Assembly (NCBI GenBank): GCA_018702715.1
Contig: JABIYQ010000542.1
Span: forward strand, 1-25,961
Reading direction: 5' to 3'
From: Desulfobacula sp.
Lineage (GTDB): Bacteria; Desulfobacterota; Desulfobacteria; Desulfobacterales; Desulfobacteraceae
Length of the DNA: 25,961 nucleotides
Shown: positions 21,395 to 25,961 of the stretch, in pieces
How positions within the stretch are numbered: position 1 is the first letter of the stretch
Layout: each line of letters starts with the position of its first letter
Program-made: the position numbers and the translations under genes
The notes under the pieces: model-generated
Database searches by the model: none
The model's input: the letters and a program-made list of their open reading frames with translations, nothing else
Told to the model about the DNA's origin: nothing

Positions 21395-22957
21395 TTGATA
21401 GATCTTCATGTACATTCTACAGCTTCAGACGGGTCATTTCCCCCTTTAGAAATTATGGCCTTGGCCAGAAAACTTGAGGTCCAGGCCATTTCAATAACAG
21501 ATCATGATACCATAGACGGTGTTAAGGAAATTTTAAAATATCCATTGCCCCCATCTCCTGAATTTATTACAGGAGTTGAAATCAGTTGTGAGCCGCCATC
21601 CGGGTTCAGGGAAGTTGGAAGTGTCCATCTTCTGGGGTATGGGTTCAGTATTTATGATAAAAATCTTAATGCAATTTTAGATGATGCAAAAATAGCCCGC
21701 GCCCAGAGAAATCCAAAAATCATTGAAAAGTTAAAGCGCCTGGGATTCAATATAACCATCCACCAGATTGAGAATCGATTTGGCGCAGATCAGACAGGTC
21801 GCCCCCATATTGCAGAGTTCATGAAGGAAAAGGGATATGTCAAAACCTTTAGAGAAGCCTTTGACAAGTATCTTGGGAAAGACATGCCTGCTTATGTGGA
21901 TAAATATAAGGTCTCCTGCAGACAGGCAATTCAAATAATTCGGCAGGCAGGCGGGATTGTCGTTCTGGCGCATCCTGGTCTGTTAAGGTTTAATAAAAGC
22001 CATCAGATAGAAAACTTTATTGATGCCCTGATGGCCGATGGTCTTGCCGGAATAGAGGTTTATTACACAGATCATGATGATCCAATGACATCTTTTTATC
22101 AAGAACTTGCAAGTCAAAAAAAGCTTATGATGACAGGAGGTTCGGATTTCCATGGATTGTTTAACAAAGGTGTTCACCTTGGCTCGGGTATGGATAACCT
22201 GAATATTGATTATTCTGTGTTTAAAGCATTAACCCTTGAGTTGGAAGAAATTAAAGGACAATGGTCACAGTTAAATATTCTTGAAAATAATATAGGGTAT
22301 TTATTTAAAGATAAATCATTGTTGAATAATGCATTGTGCCATCGCTCTTATTTAAATGAAAACCAGGGGTCATGTCTTTGCGATAATGAGCGCCTTGAAT
22401 TTTTAGGCGATGCTGTCTTAGGGCTATGCATAGGACATTTGCTGATGGAAAAAGGCCCATCAAAAAATGAAGGCGAACTTTCTAAATTAAGAGCCAATCT
22501 TGTCAGTGAGTCTGCACTTGCTGATATGGCGCGGTTGATTGATCTTGGCAGGTTTGTCAGGCTTGGAAAAGGAGAAGCCTTTTCTCGTGGATTCGATAAA
22601 AACTCCATATTATCAGATACCTATGAGGCTGTTATCGCAGCTGTTTATCTGGATGCCGGATTTGATATTACATATCAGCTGATTCATGATCTTTTCAAAG
22701 AGACCCTTGAAAAAAATATATCTAATGAAAAGATTATAGATTATAAAAGCATGTTACAGGAATTTGTTCAGGAACATGATGCAACAACACCTCAGTATGA
22801 AGTCCTCAATGAGATCGGCCCTGACCATGATAAAATCTTTGAAATAAGTTTAAATATTTTTGATATTCATTCAAAAGGCCTTGGAAAAACTAAAAAAGCC
22901 GCAGAACAGGATTCTGCAAAAAAAGCTTTAAAGATGTTAAAAAAAATAAATCCCTGA
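21395..22957 (+). CDS. rnc: PHP-domain (RNase AM/TrpH-like) + RNase III fusion
   Basis: One continuous 520-residue frame. Residues 1 to about 285 form a PHP phosphoesterase of the TrpH/RNase AM (YciV) type with its likely metal ligands H5, H7, D12, H37, E62, H78, H138, H193, D251 and H253. Residues about 291-440 are a class I RNase III domain: signature NERLEFLGDAV (E332, E335, D339) and D408/E411. A double-stranded-RNA-binding domain fills 448-517. All catalytic positions appear intact in both halves, and each half is close to stand-alone length. Start TTG 21395 is the only in-frame candidate after the dksA stop that keeps the H-x-H motif; its ribosome-binding site is weak, so coupling to dksA is likely. 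No internal start suited to a separate RNase III was found. Confidence 0.95.
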   Translation: MIDLHVHSTASDGSFPPLEIMALARKLEVQAISITDHDTIDGVKEILKYPLPPSPEFITGVEISCEPPSGFREVGSVHLLGYGFSIYDKNLNAILDDAKIARAQRNPKIIEKLKRLGFNITIHQIENRFGADQTGRPHIAEFMKEKGYVKTFREAFDKYLGKDMPAYVDKYKVSCRQAIQIIRQAGGIVVLAHPGLLRFNKSHQIENFIDALMADGLAGIEVYYTDHDDPMTSFYQELASQKKLMMTGGSDFHGLFNKGVHLGSGMDNLNIDYSVFKALTLELEEIKGQWSQLNILENNIGYLFKDKSLLNNALCHRSYLNENQGSCLCDNERLEFLGDAVLGLCIGHLLMEKGPSKNEGELSKLRANLVSESALADMARLIDLGRFVRLGKGEAFSRGFDKNSILSDTYEAVIAAVYLDAGFDITYQLIHDLFKETLEKNISNEKIIDYKSMLQEFVQEHDATTPQYEVLNEIGPDHDKIFEISLNIFDIHSKGLGKTKKAAEQDSAKKALKMLKKINP

Positions 22958-22980
22958 TGGTTTGATTAGAGGATTTAATA

Positions 22981-24015
22981 ATGGCTCAGGTAAAAAATCC
23001 CCTTGTTATTCCTGTATTTATTCCCCATTCCGGGTGCCCTCATCAATGTGCGTTCTGCAATCAATCTATTATTACCAGTCAAGAATCAAAAATGCCGGAT
23101 AAAATAACGATTCATAATATTGTAAATCAGTATTTACAGTATAAAGGCAAGCGGGAGCAGGTGGAAATAGCTTTTTTCGGAGGTAATTTTTTAGGTTTGG
23201 CTCATGATAGTATCATTCAATTGCTGGATATGATCCAGCCCTATATTAAGGGAAAAAAAATTGATGGTATACGATTTTCCACCCGCCCGGATACCATTAC
23301 CCGCGCTATACTGGAACTTGTAAAACCCTACAATATATCTGCCGTGGAGCTGGGTGTTCAATCCATGAACGATGAGGTACTTTTAGGATCAAAAAGGGGT
23401 CACACCAGCATGGATACGATAAAGGCCATGGGTCTTTTGAAAGAATATTCATTTAAAATCGGTGTCCAGGTCATGGTGGGATTGCCTGGCGATACTAAAG
23501 TATCTTTGTTTGAAAGTACAAAAAAGGTGGCACTCCTTGCCCCGGATTTTGCAAGGATTTATCCTTTAATGGTATTAAAGGGCAGCCTTTTGGAACACTG
23601 GTATTGCCAAGGCAGATATACGCCTTTGAGTCTTGAAGAAAGTATCAGCCTTGTGAAAATAATGGTTGGTATATTTAAAGCTGCAGACATCAAAGTGATT
23701 CGCGTGGGGCTTCAGGCTTCCGACATTATGGAAGATGAAACAAAGTTGCTTGCCGGTCCATGGCATCCTGCCTTTGGTCATCTGGTTTATTCTGAAATTT
23801 TATATGATTTTGTCTGTAAAGAGATAGATCTCTACAAGGGGGGCGTGGGATCCAGGGAAATTATTTTAAGCGTGAATCCAAAATCAGAATCACGATTAAG
23901 GGGTAATAAAAATATAAATTTGAAAAGGTTGAGCCAGAGGTATTCAGAATTTGATTTTTTAATCCGTCGGGATGAAATGATCCCGCTAAACCAGATAGAA
24001 ATAAATAAGGATTGA
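22981..24015 (+). CDS. Radical SAM protein, Elp3-like fold
   Basis: A 344-residue radical SAM enzyme with the 4Fe-4S cysteine motif C19-x3-C23-x2-C26 (CPHQCAFC) near the N-terminus and conserved downstream SAM-binding segments (AFFGGNF, GVQSM, VMVGLPGD). It resembles the radical SAM half of Elp3 but lacks an acetyltransferase domain. Genes of this type often follow rnc in other bacteria, as here (23 nt after the PHP-RNase III stop). Substrate unknown; a role in RNA modification is inference from similarity and neighbourhood. It ends 12 nt from the convergent penicillin-binding protein. Confidence 0.88.
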   Translation: MAQVKNPLVIPVFIPHSGCPHQCAFCNQSIITSQESKMPDKITIHNIVNQYLQYKGKREQVEIAFFGGNFLGLAHDSIIQLLDMIQPYIKGKKIDGIRFSTRPDTITRAILELVKPYNISAVELGVQSMNDEVLLGSKRGHTSMDTIKAMGLLKEYSFKIGVQVMVGLPGDTKVSLFESTKKVALLAPDFARIYPLMVLKGSLLEHWYCQGRYTPLSLEESISLVKIMVGIFKAADIKVIRVGLQASDIMEDETKLLAGPWHPAFGHLVYSEILYDFVCKEIDLYKGGVGSREIILSVNPKSESRLRGNKNINLKRLSQRYSEFDFLIRRDEMIPLNQIEINKD

Positions 24016-24027
24016 TTTTATATCCTT

Positions 24028-25961
24028 TTAAATTCCTTCTTTAAAAAGATCTTCGGAAGTAGAAGCAGTATTTGGTTTTGGGGTATGTTCCGTCGGCAGG
24101 GTGCCTTCCTTAAAGCATTCAAATATTGTCTTTTCAGATGCTTCAATGGGAAGCAGCCCGGTTTTTGCATCAATTTTGGCAAAAACGATGCCTTCAGGAA
24201 CCTTAAAGGTTTTGGCAGGTTTGCCTTCCAGAGCGTTTTTCATAAACTCAAGCCAGATAGGGCTTGCAGTTCTTGAGCCGTTCTCCCCTCTTCCAAGAGG
24301 GGCTTCCTGGTCAAGCCCCACCCAGACTCCTGTTGTGTATTGGGGTGTATATCCTAAAAACCAGGCATCAAAAAGATTGTTCGTTGTTCCGGTTTTGCCT
24401 GCCACTGGGCGTTTAAGGGCTTTGACTCGCCAGCCAGTTCCAGATTTTACGACACTTTCCATCATATTAGTCATAATATAAGCCGTTGTCATATCAATTA
24501 CTTTTTTTCTGATCAGTTTGGAAGTTTCCAAAAGGTTGCCGTCACGATCAAAAATTTTTGTTATGAATACAGGTTCAATAAGGTAACCAAGATTTGAAAA
24601 AACAGAATAAGCATTAACAAGTGATAGCAAAGAAAGTCCGGATGATCCCAGTGCAATGGATAAATTCTGACTGATTTCCGATGTGATACCAAGTCTTCGG
24701 GCATAATCAATAATATATTCTGTCCCTAGATCCTGTAGAATTTTAATGGTGACGATATTCCTTGATTTTACAAGGGCTTTTCTGAATAGGGTAGGACCAA
24801 AGAATTTTTCTTTAGAATTTTTAGGTTTCCAGATATGATCACGTTCAGTGTCTTCGTAAACAACCGGGGAATCCATGATCATGCTGGCAACAGTGTATCC
24901 CTTATCAAGGGCAGCAGCATAAATAATTGGTTTAAAGGCGCTTCCCGGCTGGCGTCTGGATTGATATGCTCGATTAAACTGGCTGTTTTTGAAATCGCGC
25001 CCGCCAATCATTGCTTTTACATGGCCTGTTTCCGCTTCAATACTTAATAATGCAGACTGTGCAACAGGTTCCTGTTCAAGGGAAAGATCTATTTTTTTGT
25101 CTTCATTTATTTCGTTTAGAACTTTAACCAGGATGATATCCCCGGGTTTAAATACCTTGGAAGGCTTTTTGATTTTAATTTTATAATAGGCTACTTCATA
25201 ATCAGGTTTTCGAGCCCAGGTAATGGTCTTAAGGTTTATGATACCATGAAAATTCCCTACCCTGACAAGGGTTTTCCCATTTTTATCATCAACACTTAAT
25301 ACCACCCCTTCATAGGTATCTCCTTTGTTCAGGGGTGTATTCCCTATTTTATCTGAAATTTTAGCACAAAAATCTTCTATTTCAGTGTCCGGGATATTTC
25401 TTAAAGGACCGCGATATCCAGTTCGCCGGTCAAGTTCAATTAATCCTTTTTTTACAGCATTCCTACCGATTTTCTGGAGTTCAATATTGACGGCTGTATG
25501 GATCTGAAGTCCCTGATTGAATAAGGCATCTCTGCCGTATTTTTTTTCTACATATCGCCTGACATGCTCTGTATAATAAGGGACTCTTTCAATAAACCAG
25601 TTTTTTCGAGGTTTTATATCCAGTTTTAAATCAATCGCTTCTGTGGCCTCAAGATTTGTAATAATACCTTCTTCTTTCATCCGGTTCAAAACATAAATCT
25701 GACGCTGTTTTGCCCGATCGGGAAACCTGAAAGGGGAATATCTGCTGGGTGCCTGCGGCAGGCCTGCCAGCATTGAACATTCTGCCAGGTTGAGGTCTTT
25801 TGTATGCTTACCAAAATAATTCTCAGATGCCGATTCTACACCATATGCCCCGTGGCCCAGGTATATCTGGTTCAGATAAAGAAAAAGAATTTCATCTTTT
25901 GTGAATTTTTTTTCAATCCTGTATGCAAGAATTGCTTCTTTAATTTTTCTTTTATAGGTAC
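24028..25961 (-). CDS. mrcA: Class A penicillin-binding protein 1A, 5' end cut by window
   Basis: Peptidoglycan glycosyltransferase/transpeptidase; about 643 codons are visible and the N-terminus lies beyond the right edge. The visible start, TYKRKIKEAILAYRIEKK, is inside the glycosyltransferase family 51 domain, which continues with EILFLYLNQIYLGHGAYGVE. Transpeptidase motifs follow: SAFK (active-site Ser), SRN, and KTGTT near 24390. An additional OB-like segment sits between the two domains, as in PBP1A. The methionine at 25773 is internal, because the family sequence continues unbroken to the edge. It is convergent with the radical SAM gene. Confidence 0.95.
   Translation of the reverse strand, partial: TYKRKIKEAILAYRIEKKFTKDEILFLYLNQIYLGHGAYGVESASENYFGKHTKDLNLAECSMLAGLPQAPSRYSPFRFPDRAKQRQIYVLNRMKEEGIITNLEATEAIDLKLDIKPRKNWFIERVPYYTEHVRRYVEKKYGRDALFNQGLQIHTAVNIELQKIGRNAVKKGLIELDRRTGYRGPLRNIPDTEIEDFCAKISDKIGNTPLNKGDTYEGVVLSVDDKNGKTLVRVGNFHGIINLKTITWARKPDYEVAYYKIKIKKPSKVFKPGDIILVKVLNEINEDKKIDLSLEQEPVAQSALLSIEAETGHVKAMIGGRDFKNSQFNRAYQSRRQPGSAFKPIIYAAALDKGYTVASMIMDSPVVYEDTERDHIWKPKNSKEKFFGPTLFRKALVKSRNIVTIKILQDLGTEYIIDYARRLGITSEISQNLSIALGSSGLSLLSLVNAYSVFSNLGYLIEPVFITKIFDRDGNLLETSKLIRKKVIDMTTAYIMTNMMESVVKSGTGWRVKALKRPVAGKTGTTNNLFDAWFLGYTPQYTTGVWVGLDQEAPLGRGENGSRTASPIWLEFMKNALEGKPAKTFKVPEGIVFAKIDAKTGLLPIEASEKTIFECFKEGTLPTEHTPKPNTASTSEDLFKEGI

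Noticed and set aside
22237..22270. Possible internal start giving a separate RNase III (TTG at codon 283, AGGACAATG near 22257).
   Set aside because: The ATG is out of frame, and the TTG lacks a ribosome-binding site; a single fusion product is simpler.

Overview
The window looks like a chromosomal segment of an AT-rich sulfate-reducing deltaproteobacterium, most likely a Desulfobacteraceae relative. This is inferred from gene content and protein character: sulfate activation, tungstate uptake plus molybdopterin synthesis, siroheme and c-type cytochrome functions. No rRNA or other marker gene is present. Coding density is high, nearly every gap is under 250 bp, and I saw no tRNA, rRNA or CRISPR array.

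Layout. (1) 1-3500 is a mobile scar: two overlapping minus-strand tyrosine recombinases, the first apparently cut at its 5' end, next to an intact ISL3-family transposase. (2) 3506-8426, minus strand, is a probable operon: sat-cysC (ATP sulfurylase fused to APS kinase), gmd, rfbB, fcl. It makes PAPS and the deoxysugar nucleotides GDP-L-fucose and dTDP-4-keto-6-deoxyglucose, which suggests a (possibly sulfated) surface glycan. (3) 8675-16708 is a molybdenum/tungsten region. A divergent promoter area at 10128-10278 separates pyrR-moaB-hypothetical (minus) from mobA-moaE-moaC-rmuC-mltA (plus). The plus operon converges on tupABC, a tungstate ABC transporter. (4) 16856-17970 holds a small conserved-type hypothetical gene and an amidohydrolase. 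(5) 18072-20874 is a tetrapyrrole operon: precorrin-2 dehydrogenase, a CcsA/HemX-like membrane protein, and hemA. (6) 21014-24015 has dksA behind a clear promoter, then one ORF fusing a PHP phosphoesterase domain to a complete RNase III, then a radical SAM gene. (7) 24028-25961 is a class A penicillin-binding protein cut by the window edge.

The two most notable observations are the PHP-RNase III fusion and a run of ten C in the sat-cysC linker. In the fusion, both halves keep their catalytic residues. The PHP half resembles RNase AM/TrpH, a 5'-3' exoribonuclease that trims rRNA 5' ends, so one polypeptide could carry both the endonuclease and the trimming step of rRNA maturation. In sat-cysC, losing a single C from the run would place a stop codon directly after the ATP sulfurylase domain, so the run is a candidate slippage switch between Sat alone and the PAPS-making fusion.
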